Origin: Pseudomonas entomophila
GTDB lineage: Bacteria > Pseudomonadota > Gammaproteobacteria > Pseudomonadales > Pseudomonadaceae
Length of the DNA: 64,000 bases
Direction of reading: 5' to 3'
Assembly: GCF_013523165.1 (NCBI RefSeq)
Contig: NZ_JAAMQI010000010.1
Coordinates: 1-64,000 of the forward strand
Shown: one piece after another, positions 40,763 through 49,660 of the stretch
How positions within the stretch are numbered: position 1 is the stretch's first letter
Layout of the letters: every line of letters starts with the position of its first letter
Translations under genes and position numbers: made by a program
The notes under the pieces: generated by a model
Seen by the model: the letters and a program-made list of their open reading frames with translations, nothing else
What the model was told of the DNA's origin: nothing
Databases searched by the model: none

Positions 40763-41833
40763 ATGGATACCCTGTTGATGCATTGCCGGCCCGGTTTCGA
40801 GGGCGAGGTCTGCGCCGAGATCAGCGAGCACGCCGCCCGCCTGGGCGTGCCGGGCTATGCCCGCAGCAAACCGCAGACCGCCTGCGCCGAGTTCGTGTGC
40901 CTGGAGCCCGGTGGGCCGGAGCGGCTGATGGGCGGCGTGCGGTTCGAGCAGCTGATCTTCATCCGGCAATGGGCCCGGGGGCGCTTCGTCGACCTGCCGG
41001 AGCAGGACCGCATCAGCGTGCTGCTCGAGCATCTGGCCGACCTGCCGGTGTGCGCGAGCCTGTGGCTGGAGGTGCTCGACAGCAACGACGGCAAGGAGCT
41101 GTCGACTTTCTGCCGCAAGTTCGAGGTCCCGCTGCGCAAGGCCCTGCTCAAGGCCGGTCGACTGGTCGAACAGGCCCAGGGGCTGCGCTTGCTGCTGACC
41201 TTCATCAGCGGGCGCCGGGTGTTCCTGGGCTTGGCCGAAGCAGGCAATTCGGCGCACTGGCCCATGGGCATTCCGCGGCTCAAGTTCCCTCGCGAGGCCC
41301 CCAGCCGTTCGACGCTCAAGCTGGAGGAAGCCTGGCACCACTTCATCCCCCGCGACGAGTGGGACGTGCGACTGTCCGACGACATGACCGGCGTCGACCT
41401 GGGCGCCTCGCCTGGCGGCTGGACCTACCAGCTGGTGCGCCGGGGCATGCTGGTGACCGCCATCGACAACGGGCCGATGGCCGAGAGCCTGATGGACACC
41501 GGCCTGGTCCAGCACCTGATGGCCGACGGCTTCACCTGGCAGCCCAGGCAGACGGTGGACTGGATGGTCTGCGACATCGTCGAGAAGCCGGCGCGCACCG
41601 CGTCGCTGATCGAGACCTGGCTGGGTGAGGGCCTGTGCCGCGAAGCGGTGGTCAACCTCAAGCTGCCGATGAAGCAACGCCATGCCGAGGTGCGACGGTT
41701 GCTCGAGCGCATGGAGGCAGGCTTCAAGGCGCGCAAGGTGCGGGTGTCGATCGCCTGCAAGCAGCTGTACCACGACCGGGAAGAGGTGACCTGCCACCTG
41801 CGGCGGCTGGACCTCAAGCCCCGCGCACGGTAA
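40763..41833 (+). CDS. rlmM: 23S rRNA 2'-O-ribose C2498 methyltransferase RlmM
   Basis: A 356-residue enzyme that methylates the ribose of C2498 in 23S rRNA. It has an N-terminal THUMP-like part (MDTLLMHCRPGFEGEVCAEI) and a C-terminal Rossmann methyltransferase with the SAM motif VDLGASPGGWTYQL near residue 216, and the DWMVCDIV and LKLPMKQ motifs carrying the K-D-K-E type catalytic residues. The ATG at 40763 has GGAGTGAAAG upstream. It is divergent from acnA and convergent with dsbG. Confidence 0.95.
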   Translation: MDTLLMHCRPGFEGEVCAEISEHAARLGVPGYARSKPQTACAEFVCLEPGGPERLMGGVRFEQLIFIRQWARGRFVDLPEQDRISVLLEHLADLPVCASLWLEVLDSNDGKELSTFCRKFEVPLRKALLKAGRLVEQAQGLRLLLTFISGRRVFLGLAEAGNSAHWPMGIPRLKFPREAPSRSTLKLEEAWHHFIPRDEWDVRLSDDMTGVDLGASPGGWTYQLVRRGMLVTAIDNGPMAESLMDTGLVQHLMADGFTWQPRQTVDWMVCDIVEKPARTASLIETWLGEGLCREAVVNLKLPMKQRHAEVRRLLERMEAGFKARKVRVSIACKQLYHDREEVTCHLRRLDLKPRAR

Positions 41834-41903
41834 GGCGTGAGCAGGGCGCGCCGCGCCTTCGGTGCCGGCCCACGCGCCCTGCCCAGGGCGGTGCGCCAGG
41901 GGC

Positions 41904-42662
41904 CTACGGTTGTCCCAGCACCGCCGCCAAGCGTTCTTCGCCCGGCGCGCCCTGCAGGCTTTGCAAGCGGCCTTGCTTGTCTCGGTAGAAGATCGCTGGC
42001 GTCGCGCTCAATCCCAACGATTGCATCAGGGCCTGGTTGGCCTCCAACCGCTTGCCCAAGGCGGCAGGCACAGGCGCCAGCGGTGCCAGCGGGCTGCTCC
42101 TGCCCGCCTTCTCATGGTCGGCCAGGGCCTTGGCCGGATCCTTCGCGGCCAGCAGCGCCGCCGACTTGCCCAGGCTGTCGGGGCGGATGATGCCGACCAT
42201 CACGTGCCGCACCTGCACCTTGCCCGAGGCGACCCAGGGGCGTACCTGCTCCCAGAACAGGGTGCAGTAGGGGCAGTTGGGGTCGCTGAACACGTAGAGC
42301 GTCTGCGGCGCCTCGTCCTGGCCATCGGCGATCCAGGCCGACTGTGCCAACTGGCCCCAGACCGCTTCGCCCATCGGCCCGTACACCAGTCGCTCCAGGG
42401 GCTCGGCGCTCAGGTCCTGACCCTGGTCATCGAACAGCGTGCCGACCAGCACGTGCTGGCCGTCCGCGGTGAGGTACAGCGCCATGGCACTGTTCTGGTA
42501 CTCGGCGGCGTAGCCCTGCAGGCCGCCGGGCGTCTCGAAGCGGCCCTTGATCACTGCGCCCTTGTCCTGCAACTGGCGGATCGGTTCGGGCAGCGACTCG
42601 GCATGGGCCAGCGAGGCGCACAGCAGGGTCGACAGCAGAGACAATCGTGTAAGCGAACGCAT
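41904..42662 (-). CDS. dsbG: Thiol:disulfide interchange protein DsbG
   Basis: A 252-residue periplasmic disulfide isomerase/sulfenic acid reductase. The signal peptide (MRSLTRLSLLSTLLCASLAH) precedes a dimerisation domain and a thioredoxin domain with the active site NCPYC (TLYVFSDPNCPYCTLFW) and a cis-proline region ATPAIFY. The ATG at 42662 has AAAGGA 8 bases upstream; an in-frame TTG lies just before it. It is the last gene of the dsbD-tlpA-dsbG operon, two bases after its neighbour. Confidence 0.92.
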   Translation of the reverse strand: MRSLTRLSLLSTLLCASLAHAESLPEPIRQLQDKGAVIKGRFETPGGLQGYAAEYQNSAMALYLTADGQHVLVGTLFDDQGQDLSAEPLERLVYGPMGEAVWGQLAQSAWIADGQDEAPQTLYVFSDPNCPYCTLFWEQVRPWVASGKVQVRHVMVGIIRPDSLGKSAALLAAKDPAKALADHEKAGRSSPLAPLAPVPAALGKRLEANQALMQSLGLSATPAIFYRDKQGRLQSLQGAPGEERLAAVLGQP

Positions 42663-42664
42663 GA

Positions 42665-43501
42665 TCAAGGTCCTTTGGAATCGGGGGCAGGCGGGGCCGC
42701 CTGCAGAAGGGGAAGCAGGGCATGGCGCAGGCTGGCGCGTGACAACTCGCCCAGGTGGCTGCCCACCAAGCGGCCATTGGCGTCGTAGAACAGGGTGGTC
42801 GGCAGCGCGCCCGAGCCGACCTGACGCCCCAGCTCACCCTGCTCATCGAACAGCACGTGCGACAGGTCCAGGCCGGCGGTCATCAGGAAGGTGCCGAGCA
42901 ATTCAGGCGTTTCGCCCTGGTTGACCAGCAGAAAGGTCAGCTGCGGATAGGCACGTCGAGCGTCCTGCAGCACCGGCAGCTCGCGGCGACAAGGTGGGCA
43001 CCAGCTGGCCCACAGGTTGACCACCAGCGGTCGCCCGGCATAACCCTGCAAGGGCACCGGCCGATGCTGCGCATCCTCGAGGGTCAGGTCGGGCAACCGG
43101 GTATGCTCCACCTGCCAGTGGCCGAGCAGGCCGCCCAGCGTCCACACGACCACGCCACCGAGCAGGCTCCAGGCCAGCGGACGACACGCGTGAGGCCTGC
43201 GCCAGGCGAACAGCAGGGCGGCGAGGGCGGCGCCCAGCACACCGGGTGCCATCAGGAAGCCGCCATCGCGCACGTCCAGGGCTTGCCAAGGGTCGGCCTG
43301 GTAACTGGACCAGTAGGCGACGACGAAGCCGATCCGCGCGCAGATCAGGCCCACCAGCAGCAGGTTGAAGACGGGTGTCCGGGTATCCACGTGGCCACGC
43401 CGGACCCACCACCCGCCGATCAGGCTTGCCACGACCAGCGCCACGAGCAGCACCAGATGATCGAAGGCCACTGTCAGAGGGCCAAGGTTCAGGCTCAACA
43501 T
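42665..43501 (-). CDS. Membrane-anchored TlpA/DsbE-like thioredoxin protein
   Basis: A 278-residue protein with four or so N-terminal membrane helices (VAFDHLVLLVALVVASLIGG onward, resembling the Lgt fold) followed by a periplasmic TlpA-type thioredoxin domain with the active site ASWCPPCRRELPVL. This combination is typical of the middle gene of the Pseudomonas dsbDEG cluster. It is expected to draw electrons from the neighbouring DsbD and reduce periplasmic thiols. Start and the dsbD stop overlap (ATGA), showing coupling. Confidence 0.85.
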   Translation of the reverse strand: MLSLNLGPLTVAFDHLVLLVALVVASLIGGWWVRRGHVDTRTPVFNLLLVGLICARIGFVVAYWSSYQADPWQALDVRDGGFLMAPGVLGAALAALLFAWRRPHACRPLAWSLLGGVVVWTLGGLLGHWQVEHTRLPDLTLEDAQHRPVPLQGYAGRPLVVNLWASWCPPCRRELPVLQDARRAYPQLTFLLVNQGETPELLGTFLMTAGLDLSHVLFDEQGELGRQVGSGALPTTLFYDANGRLVGSHLGELSRASLRHALLPLLQAAPPAPDSKGP

Positions 43502-45219
43502 CAGCCCTGGCTCCGGGTCTGCTGCCAGTGTGCGAGGAACGTCGCCGCATCGACCTGACCGGTCAGGCGACGGGCGCGACGCTCCTGCCCGTCGGGACCC
43601 AGCCAGATCAGCGTGGGCGGGCCGGGCACCTGATAGCGGCGCAGCAGCTCACGGCTGGCCTCGCCGTCGGTGGTCACGTCCAGGCGCAGCTGCCGTACAC
43701 CGGCCAGGCTGGCCTGGACCTCGGCGCGGGCGAACACCTCGCGCTCCATGACCTTGCAGGCCGCGCACCAGGCGGCCGAATAGTCCAGCATGACCCATTG
43801 GCCTGCCTGACGCGCTGCGTCCAGTTCGCGCTGCAAGGCGGTCGGATCGCTGACGGTCGTGAACGCCTCGTAAGAGGCAGGCAACACGCCGGAAATGCCT
43901 GGCCCAGTGAACGGGTGCAGCGGCTGCCAAGGGTTATCGGCGCCTGCGCTGGCCCCGACCATCAGCAACGCGCCCCACAGGCCGGCGACCAGCCCCAGCG
44001 AGCGCAAGTGAGGCAGCGACTGCAGCGTCAGCCACAGGGCCCAGGCCAGTGCCAGCAGCCAGGCGCCGCACAGGGCCACCACCAGTGGTGCGGGCAGCAG
44101 GCTGCGAACGGTGTACAGCGCCATGCCCAGGAACACGAAGCCGAACACGCCCTTGACCCGGTTCATCCAGGCGCCGGGGCGGGGCAGGTAGCGGTTGCCC
44201 AGGGTCACCAGCAGCCACAGGGGCGCCCCCATGCCCAGGCCCAGGCTGAACAGCACCAGGGCGCCCTGCCAGGCATCGCCGCTCTGGGCGATGTACAGCA
44301 GCGCGCCGGCCAGCGGCGCAGTCATGCACGGCCCCAGCAACAGGCCGGACAACACACCCAGCAAGGCCGCGCCGTACAGGCTGCCGCCGCGGGCGCCCTG
44401 TCCGGCGCGATCGAGTCGGTCGCGCAGGGCCACGGGCAGTTGCAGCTCGAACGCGCCGAACATCGGCAGGGCCAGCACCACGAACAGGCCCGCCAGGGCG
44501 CCGAGCAGCCAAGGTTGCTGCAGCCACGCCTGCAAGCTGGCGCCCAGCAGGGCGGCCAGCACGCCGAGCGCTGCATACACCAGGGCCATGCAGACCACGT
44601 AGACCCCGGCCAGCAGCCAGCCACGGCGCGCGCTGGCGCCCGTGCCCAGCACCAACCCGGCCAGGATCGGCAGCATTGGCAGCGAGCAGGGGGTGAACGC
44701 CAGCAGCAGCCCCAGGCCGAAGAACGCCAGCAGGCTCCAGCCCAGGCCACGGCCGTCCAGCGTGCCGGCCAGACGCTGATCGTCGGCCAGGGCCGGCGTC
44801 GTGGCCGAGGGCGCAGTGCCGCCCAGTTCGATCACGCGGGTCTGCGGTGGGTAGCACAAGCCGGCGTCGGCGCAGCCCTGCCAGCCCAGGCGCAGTGAGC
44901 CGGTGGCGCTGGCGGGCAGGTCCAGGGTCAAGGCATGGCGGTAGATGGCCGATTCGCCGAAGAAAGCGTCGTGGTGCGTCGTCGCCGCTGGCAGCACCGG
45001 GCGTTGCTCGACGGGCAAGCCTTCGAACGACAGGCGCTTCTGGTACAGGTAGTAGCCGTCGCGGATGGCGAAGTGCAAGCGCATCTGGCCGTCGGGCAGC
45101 CGCTCCTGGCTGAACGCGAAGGCCTGATCGACCGGCAGGAAGTCCGGCTGACGATCGAACGGGTTGGCCTGCAGCGCCCCGGCGAGCGACAGCAGGATGA
45201 ACAACAGCAGCGAGCGCAT
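43501..45219 (-). CDS. dsbD: Thiol:disulfide interchange protein DsbD
   Basis: DsbD carries electrons from cytoplasmic thioredoxin across the inner membrane to periplasmic DsbC/DsbG/TlpA proteins. The 572-residue precursor has a signal peptide (MRSLLLFILLSLAGALQANP), an alpha domain with cysteines in QGCADAGLCYPP, a beta membrane domain of eight helices with the reactive cysteines in AFTPCSLPMLP and LLGPCMTAPLA, and a gamma thioredoxin domain (YSAAWCAACKVMEREV). The ATG at 45219 has AGGTG 5 bases upstream. It leads the dsbD-tlpA-dsbG operon, divergent from dsbR-dsbS. Confidence 0.93.
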   Translation of the reverse strand: MRSLLLFILLSLAGALQANPFDRQPDFLPVDQAFAFSQERLPDGQMRLHFAIRDGYYLYQKRLSFEGLPVEQRPVLPAATTHHDAFFGESAIYRHALTLDLPASATGSLRLGWQGCADAGLCYPPQTRVIELGGTAPSATTPALADDQRLAGTLDGRGLGWSLLAFFGLGLLLAFTPCSLPMLPILAGLVLGTGASARRGWLLAGVYVVCMALVYAALGVLAALLGASLQAWLQQPWLLGALAGLFVVLALPMFGAFELQLPVALRDRLDRAGQGARGGSLYGAALLGVLSGLLLGPCMTAPLAGALLYIAQSGDAWQGALVLFSLGLGMGAPLWLLVTLGNRYLPRPGAWMNRVKGVFGFVFLGMALYTVRSLLPAPLVVALCGAWLLALAWALWLTLQSLPHLRSLGLVAGLWGALLMVGASAGADNPWQPLHPFTGPGISGVLPASYEAFTTVSDPTALQRELDAARQAGQWVMLDYSAAWCAACKVMEREVFARAEVQASLAGVRQLRLDVTTDGEASRELLRRYQVPGPPTLIWLGPDGQERRARRLTGQVDAATFLAHWQQTRSQG

Positions 45220-45266
45220 GACGAGCACCTGGATGAGACAAGACAGGGGGCATGCTCGGCAGGTGG

Positions 45267-45350
45267 GATTAACCACGGATTAATCGCTGCCTCGCCGGGC
45301 ACATGCGGTCTTGTTTCCCCTCGGGTGCACGGCATAATCCTGGCTTAATT
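45267..45350. promoter_or_regulatory. Two OmpR-type direct-repeat sites between dsbD and dsbR
   Basis: GATTAA-CCACG-GATTAA (45267-45283) is an 11-bp-period direct repeat on the plus strand. On the minus strand AATTAA-GCCAG-GATTAT (45350-45334) is a second, degenerate copy. Such spacing is the usual site for OmpR-family dimers, so these are candidate DsbR operators for both divergent units. Confidence 0.6.
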
Positions 45351-45391
45351 CGAGCCTGTTCCACTTCGTGTCCCGTTTCTGGAGGCCCAGC

Positions 45392-46075
45392 ATGCACGTA
45401 CTGCTTTGCGAGGATGACGACCTGATCGCCAGCGGCATCGTCGCGGGTCTGGGCGCTCAGGGGTTGGTGGTCGACAGGGTCGCCACGGCCTCGGCAGCGC
45501 GAGCCATGCTGCAGGCCGCGCGCTTCGACGCGATGGTCCTCGACCTCGGCCTGCCCGACGAAGACGGCCTCAAGCTGCTGCGACGCCTGCGCCAGCAGGG
45601 CGAAACCCTGCCGGTGCTGGTGCTCACAGCGCGCGATGCCGTCACCGATCGGGTGGACGGGCTGCAGGCCGGTGCCGACGACTACCTGCTCAAGCCGTTC
45701 GACCTGCGCGAGCTGGCGGCGCGGCTGCACACCGTCTTGCGACGGGTGGCCGGCCGCGCAGTCAACGTCATCGAACATGGCCCGTTGCGCTACGACCCCA
45801 GCCGCTGCGAGGCCAGTCTCGCCGGGCAGCCGGTCGACCTGTCGCGCCGTGAGCAGGCGCTGCTTCAGGCACTCCTGCAGAACCCGGGCCGTGTGCTGTC
45901 CAGCGAACAGCTCAAGGATTGTGTGTACGGGTTCGGCGACGAGGTCGAGAGCAACGCGCTCAACGTGCACATCCATCACCTGCGGCGCAAGCTGGGCAAC
46001 GGTATCGTCGAGACCGTGCGCGGCCTGGGCTATCGCCTGGGGCCGGCGCAGCTGCCTGGCGCACCTGCGTCATGA
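45392..46075 (+). CDS. dsbR: OmpR-family response regulator DsbR
   Basis: A 227-residue regulator with a receiver domain (acidic pocket EDDD at 7-10, phospho-acceptor D51 in AMVLDLGLPDEDG, conserved K in DDYLLKPFDLREL) and an OmpR winged helix (VHIHHLRRKLGNGIVETVRG). Location opposite the dsbD operon and next to its kinase matches the P. aeruginosa DsbRS pair, which activates the dsb cluster. The ATG at 45392 has GGAGG 6 bases upstream. The stop overlaps dsbS by ATGA. Confidence 0.9.
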   Translation: MHVLLCEDDDLIASGIVAGLGAQGLVVDRVATASAARAMLQAARFDAMVLDLGLPDEDGLKLLRRLRQQGETLPVLVLTARDAVTDRVDGLQAGADDYLLKPFDLRELAARLHTVLRRVAGRAVNVIEHGPLRYDPSRCEASLAGQPVDLSRREQALLQALLQNPGRVLSSEQLKDCVYGFGDEVESNALNVHIHHLRRKLGNGIVETVRGLGYRLGPAQLPGAPAS

Positions 46076-47391
46076 GCCTGCGCCTGCGCCTGAGCCTGAT
46101 CCTGGGCAGCGCCTTCATCGTCATCTGGGCCCTGGCCGCGGCCTGGATGCTGCGCGACTTGCGCCAGCAGATGATGTTCTCCCTCGACCAGCGTCTGGTC
46201 GCCTCGGCGCGCATGGTCGCCGGGCTGGTCGACCAGTTGCCCCAGCCGCTCTCGGCCCGGGACGAGGCGGCGCATTTTTCGGCCGACCAGCTCAGCGTGC
46301 CGGACGGCATGGCGTGCCAGGTCAGTTCGCTGCGCGGCGAGATCCTGGCCAGCAACCATGCGCACGACGGCACGATGGACACCCGGCGCAGCGGGTTTCT
46401 CGATCAGGTCATCGACGGCGTGAGCTGGCGCACCTTCAGTTACGAGCATGGGGATGTACGCATCACCACGGCTGACCGCCATGAGGAGCGCGAGGCGCTG
46501 AACCGCTCGATCCTGCTGGCCGCGTCCGCCCCGGTGCTGATGGCCCTGTTCGGCAGCCTGGGGCTGCTCTGGGTCGGCCTGGGCAAGGGGTTGGCACCCT
46601 TGCAGCGCATGCGCGACGCGTTGATGCGGCGCCGCGCCGACAGCGTCGAGCCGTTGCAGGTGGCCGGCATGCCCAGCGAGCTGCAGCCCTTGCTGGAGAC
46701 CCAGAACCAGCTGTTCCGGCGCATTGCCCAGGCCTTGGAGCGCGAGCGTCGCCTGACCGACGATGCCGCGCACGAACTGCGCAGCCCGCTGACCGTCGTC
46801 AAGACCCACCTGCAAGTGGCCCGCATGACCGACGGCCCGGTGCGCGAGCAGGCCCTGGCCCATGCCGAGGAAGGCGCCGACCGCCTGCACCGAACCCTGG
46901 AGCAGCTCCTGTTGCTGGCCCGCGTCGAGGGCAGCCTGTCGTTCGACGATGGCCTCCAGTGCAGCGCCGCACAAGTGGTGCGCCAGGCCGTGCAGGACAC
47001 CGGTGGCGACCCGCGGCGCATTCTGCTGCGCCTGCCCGACGAGGCCGCCCAGGTCTACCTGAGCATGCCGGCACCCTTGGCGGTGGCGGCGCTGCGCAAC
47101 CTGCTGGACAACGCATTGCGTCACGCCGGCAGCGAGTCGCCCGTGGAGCTGGCCCTGCAGCTGAGCGGGGACCGCGCGGCCTTCGTCGTGCGCGATCATG
47201 GGCCGGGCATTCCCCAGGCGGACCTCGAACACCTGACCGAACGGTTCTGGCGCCATGGCCAGAGCAGTGGGTGCGGCCTGGGGCTGGCGATCGTCCAGGC
47301 CATCGCCCAGCGCTGCGCGGCGCACCTCGAGTTCGACAGCCCGGGCGACGGGTTGCGGGTGCGCCTGGAGGTCCCGGCGCGGGTTGGCTGA
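46072..47391 (+). CDS. dsbS: Sensor histidine kinase DsbS
   Basis: A 439-residue inner-membrane kinase: membrane helix 1 (about 8-27), periplasmic domain (about 30-145), membrane helix 2 (about 148-172), HAMP-like linker, HisKA with H234 in [11 protein letters not shown], and HATPase ([30 protein letters not shown]). The only periplasmic cysteine is C82 (GMACQVSSL). From memory, a cysteine at this position in P. aeruginosa DsbS senses copper(I); that detail should be confirmed. It overlaps dsbR by four bases, so they form an operon controlling periplasmic thiol chemistry and probably copper tolerance. Confidence 0.88.
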   Translation: MSLRLRLSLILGSAFIVIWALAAAWMLRDLRQQMMFSLDQRLVASARMVAGLVDQLPQPLSARDEAAHFSADQLSVPDGMACQVSSLRGEILASNHAHDGTMDTRRSGFLDQVIDGVSWRTFSYEHGDVRITTADRHEEREALNRSILLAASAPVLMALFGSLGLLWVGLGKGLAPLQRMRDALMRRRADSVEPLQVAGMPSELQPLLETQNQLFRRIAQALERERRLTDDAAHELRSPLTVVKTHLQVARMTDGPVREQALAHAEEGADRLHRTLEQLLLLARVEGSLSFDDGLQCSAAQVVRQAVQDTGGDPRRILLRLPDEAAQVYLSMPAPLAVAALRNLLDNALRHAGSESPVELALQLSGDRAAFVVRDHGPGIPQADLEHLTERFWRHGQSSGCGLGLAIVQAIAQRCAAHLEFDSPGDGLRVRLEVPARVG

Positions 47392-47437
47392 TCGCCTGCG
47401 CATGAGCGACAATGGGGGCCCCTTCACGGAGCTGCCC

Positions 47438-47680
47438 ATGATCGACCACACCCCTGATGCCGTCCTCGATGCCAGCGGGCTCAATTGCCCGGAGCCGGTG
47501 ATGATGCTGCACCAGCACGTGCGCGACCTGGCGGCCGGCGGCCTGCTCAAGGTGATCGCCACCGACCCCTCGACGCGGCGCGACATTCCCAAGTTCTGCA
47601 CCTTCCTCGGGCATGAGCTGGTGAACCAGCAGGAAGACGCCGGCACCTACCTGTACTGGATTCGCAAGAAGGACGATTGA
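47438..47680 (+). CDS. tusA: Sulfurtransferase TusA
   Basis: An 80-residue protein that accepts sulfur from IscS and passes it to the Tus relay for 2-thiouridine in tRNA wobble positions. The conserved active cysteine lies in [13 protein letters not shown], the family signature, with the later [12 protein letters not shown] block. The ATG at 47438 has CGGAG 8 bases upstream. It lies between dsbS and pdxB on the same strand. Confidence 0.94.
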   Translation: MIDHTPDAVLDASGLNCPEPVMMLHQHVRDLAAGGLLKVIATDPSTRRDIPKFCTFLGHELVNQQEDAGTYLYWIRKKDD

Positions 47681-47742
47681 GCACTCGGCTGGTCGGGCGT
47701 GCGCCCAGCGCCTACACTGCGCTCCCCTGACTGGAGAGCGCC

Positions 47743-48885
47743 ATGCTGATTGTTGCCGACGAAAACATCCCGCTGCTCGACGCCTTTTTCGCAGGCTTTG
47801 GCGAGATTCGCCGTTACCCAGGGCGTGCCATCGACGCCGCCTGCGTCAAGGACGCCGACGTGTTGCTGGTGCGCTCGGTGACCCGGGTCGATCGTCACCT
47901 GCTGCAGGGCAGCCGCGTGCGTTTCGTCGGCACCTGCACCATCGGTACCGATCATCTGGACCTCGAGCATTTCGCCCAGGTCGGGATCCACTGGACCAGC
48001 GCGCCGGGCTGCAACGCACGGGGCGTAGTGGACTACGTGCTGGGCAGCCTGCTGACCCTGGCCGACCTCGAAGGCGTCGACCTGGCCACGCGCACCTACG
48101 GCGTGGTCGGAGCAGGCGAGGTCGGCGGGCGGCTGGTGCACGTGCTGCGTGGACTGGGCTGGAAGGTGCTGGTCTGCGACCCGCCACGCCAGGCCCGCGA
48201 GGGTGGCGACTTCGTCAGCCTCGACACGGTGCTCGCGCAGTGCGATGTGATCAGCCTGCACACCCCCTTGCTGCGCGACGGCCCGCACCCTACCTGGCAC
48301 CTGCTCGGCGGCGCACAGCTGGCGCAGTTGCGCAGCGGCGCCTGGCTGATCAATGCCAGCCGCGGGCCGGTGGTCGATAACGCGGCGCTGCGTGAAGGGC
48401 TGCAGGCGCGTGACGACCTGCATGCGGTACTCGACGTCTGGGAAGGCGAGCCCCAGGTGGACCTGGCCCTGGCCGACCTGTGCACCCTGGCAACGCCGCA
48501 CATCGCCGGTTACAGCCTGGATGGCCGCCAGCGCGGTACGGCCCAGGTCTACCAGGCCCTGTGCCGTTGGCTGGGCCGGGCGCCGCAGGTGCACCTGGCT
48601 GCCCTGCTGCCTGCGCAGGCGCTGACCGAACTGACTTTCGACGGCGCCGCCGATCCGGCCTGGGTGCTCTCGACCCTGTGCCGCGCGGTGTACGACCCGC
48701 GTCGCGACGATGCGGACTTCCGCCGCAGCCTGAGCCGCGACGTGGCCGCGCAGAAGGCCGGGTTCGATCGGTTGCGCAAGCAGTATCCGCCGCGTCGGGA
48801 GATCGAAGGGCTGCGCGTGAAGGTGGCGGGGCAGGGGGAGGCCGTAGCTGCACTGGCGCGGGCGTTGGGGGCGCAGGTGGTATGA
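47743..48885 (+). CDS. pdxB: 4-phosphoerythronate dehydrogenase
   Basis: PdxB oxidises 4-phospho-D-erythronate with NAD in the DXP-dependent pyridoxal phosphate pathway. The 380-residue protein is a D-2-hydroxyacid dehydrogenase with the NAD loop [13 protein letters not shown] near residue 120, the catalytic arginine in [11 protein letters not shown], glutamate in DVWEGEP and histidine in [12 protein letters not shown], plus the C-terminal PdxB dimerisation domain. The ATG at 47743 has GGAGAG upstream. Confidence 0.95.
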   Translation: MLIVADENIPLLDAFFAGFGEIRRYPGRAIDAACVKDADVLLVRSVTRVDRHLLQGSRVRFVGTCTIGTDHLDLEHFAQVGIHWTSAPGCNARGVVDYVLGSLLTLADLEGVDLATRTYGVVGAGEVGGRLVHVLRGLGWKVLVCDPPRQAREGGDFVSLDTVLAQCDVISLHTPLLRDGPHPTWHLLGGAQLAQLRSGAWLINASRGPVVDNAALREGLQARDDLHAVLDVWEGEPQVDLALADLCTLATPHIAGYSLDGRQRGTAQVYQALCRWLGRAPQVHLAALLPAQALTELTFDGAADPAWVLSTLCRAVYDPRRDDADFRRSLSRDVAAQKAGFDRLRKQYPPRREIEGLRVKVAGQGEAVAALARALGAQVV

Positions 48886-48960
48886 AGCGCTGTCGGGGGC
48901 GATGAGGGCTGTCCGTAGAGGCCTGGACCAGGGGCGAAACGGTGGTGACGGGCCAGCCGC

Positions 48961-49108
48961 CATCGCCGGCAAGCCGGCTCCCACACAGGTTGCCTGTGCC
49001 GGTCAACGTACGCTGCAGGGAAGGGGTCAGTACGAAGAAGCGAAGAAGGTACGACGCCTGGTCTCAGACCTGCACCGAACCTGTGGGAGCGGGCTTGCCC
49101 GCGATGAC
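48961..49108. repeat. Two REP sequences between pdxB and the small hypothetical gene
   Basis: CATCGCCGGCAAGCCGGCTC plus CCACAC at 48961-48990, and CCTGTGGGAGCGGGCTTGCC plus CGCGATGACGC at 49079-49108, in opposite orientation. The gap 48886-49234 (349 bases) holds nothing else that I recognise apart from a terminator. Confidence 0.8.
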
Positions 49109-49184
49109 GCAAGCATCCAGGGCGAAGCTCGTACAGTGCTTCGACACGGGGTCGGTCACTGATCCATCACCCCTCAACGAAACA

Positions 49185-49225
49185 GCCCGACCTTCACACC
49201 TCGTGCCCCGGCATGAAGGTCGGGC
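49185..49225 (-). terminator. Terminator of the 55-residue gene
   Basis: GCCCGACCTTCA and TGAAGGTCGGGC form a perfect 12-bp stem with a 17-base loop, just past the stop codon at 49235; a T-rich tail follows on the minus strand. Confidence 0.7.
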
Positions 49226-49234
49226 CTACTGCAT

Positions 49235-49402
49235 TCAATGCGACTCACTGCGCTCTTTTTCGAGTTCCTTGCAGGCCTGCTGGATCATCGACTCGGTGAT
49301 CGGCACTTCGCGGCCTTGCTGATCGATGATCGAACCACAGGCGTGAAGCTGTTCATGCGGTTGCTGGGTGTTCGGGGTGTCTTGGTGGGTGTGCATGCTC
49401 AT
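49235..49402 (-). CDS. Small hypothetical protein, 55 residues
   Basis: A hydrophilic peptide, MSMHTHQDTPNTQQPHEQLH, followed by a short mixed segment ACGSIIDQQGREVPITESMI and a charged C-terminal helix ending ERSESH. I do not recognise a family. Reality is supported by a strong ribosome site (GGAGACAGGAC just before the ATG at 49402), a well-placed terminator, and AT-richer codon use. An ATG two codons later is also possible. The neighbouring MsbA-like gene is divergent. Confidence 0.7.
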   Translation of the reverse strand: MSMHTHQDTPNTQQPHEQLHACGSIIDQQGREVPITESMIQQACKELEKERSESH

Positions 49403-49660
49403 GTCCTGTCTCCTCATCAGGTTTCAGCTCAGGGTAGACGCAGGCGATGTCGGGCGTATGACAGCCTCGACAGGGCCGATGCCAGTCCAACAGAATCGCG
49501 CTCGGAACGCCAGAGCCCCTTTAGAACGAAGGGTTATAGGCATGGAGGCAATTGGCCGGTCAGCGCTGCGTCTGTGGGGTGGGACGCCTGTGGGGTCGCC
49601 AGGGTTCCCACCGGTCGTCGCGATGATAGTCTTGACCTTTCGCTCTCACAGGCCTGCCCC

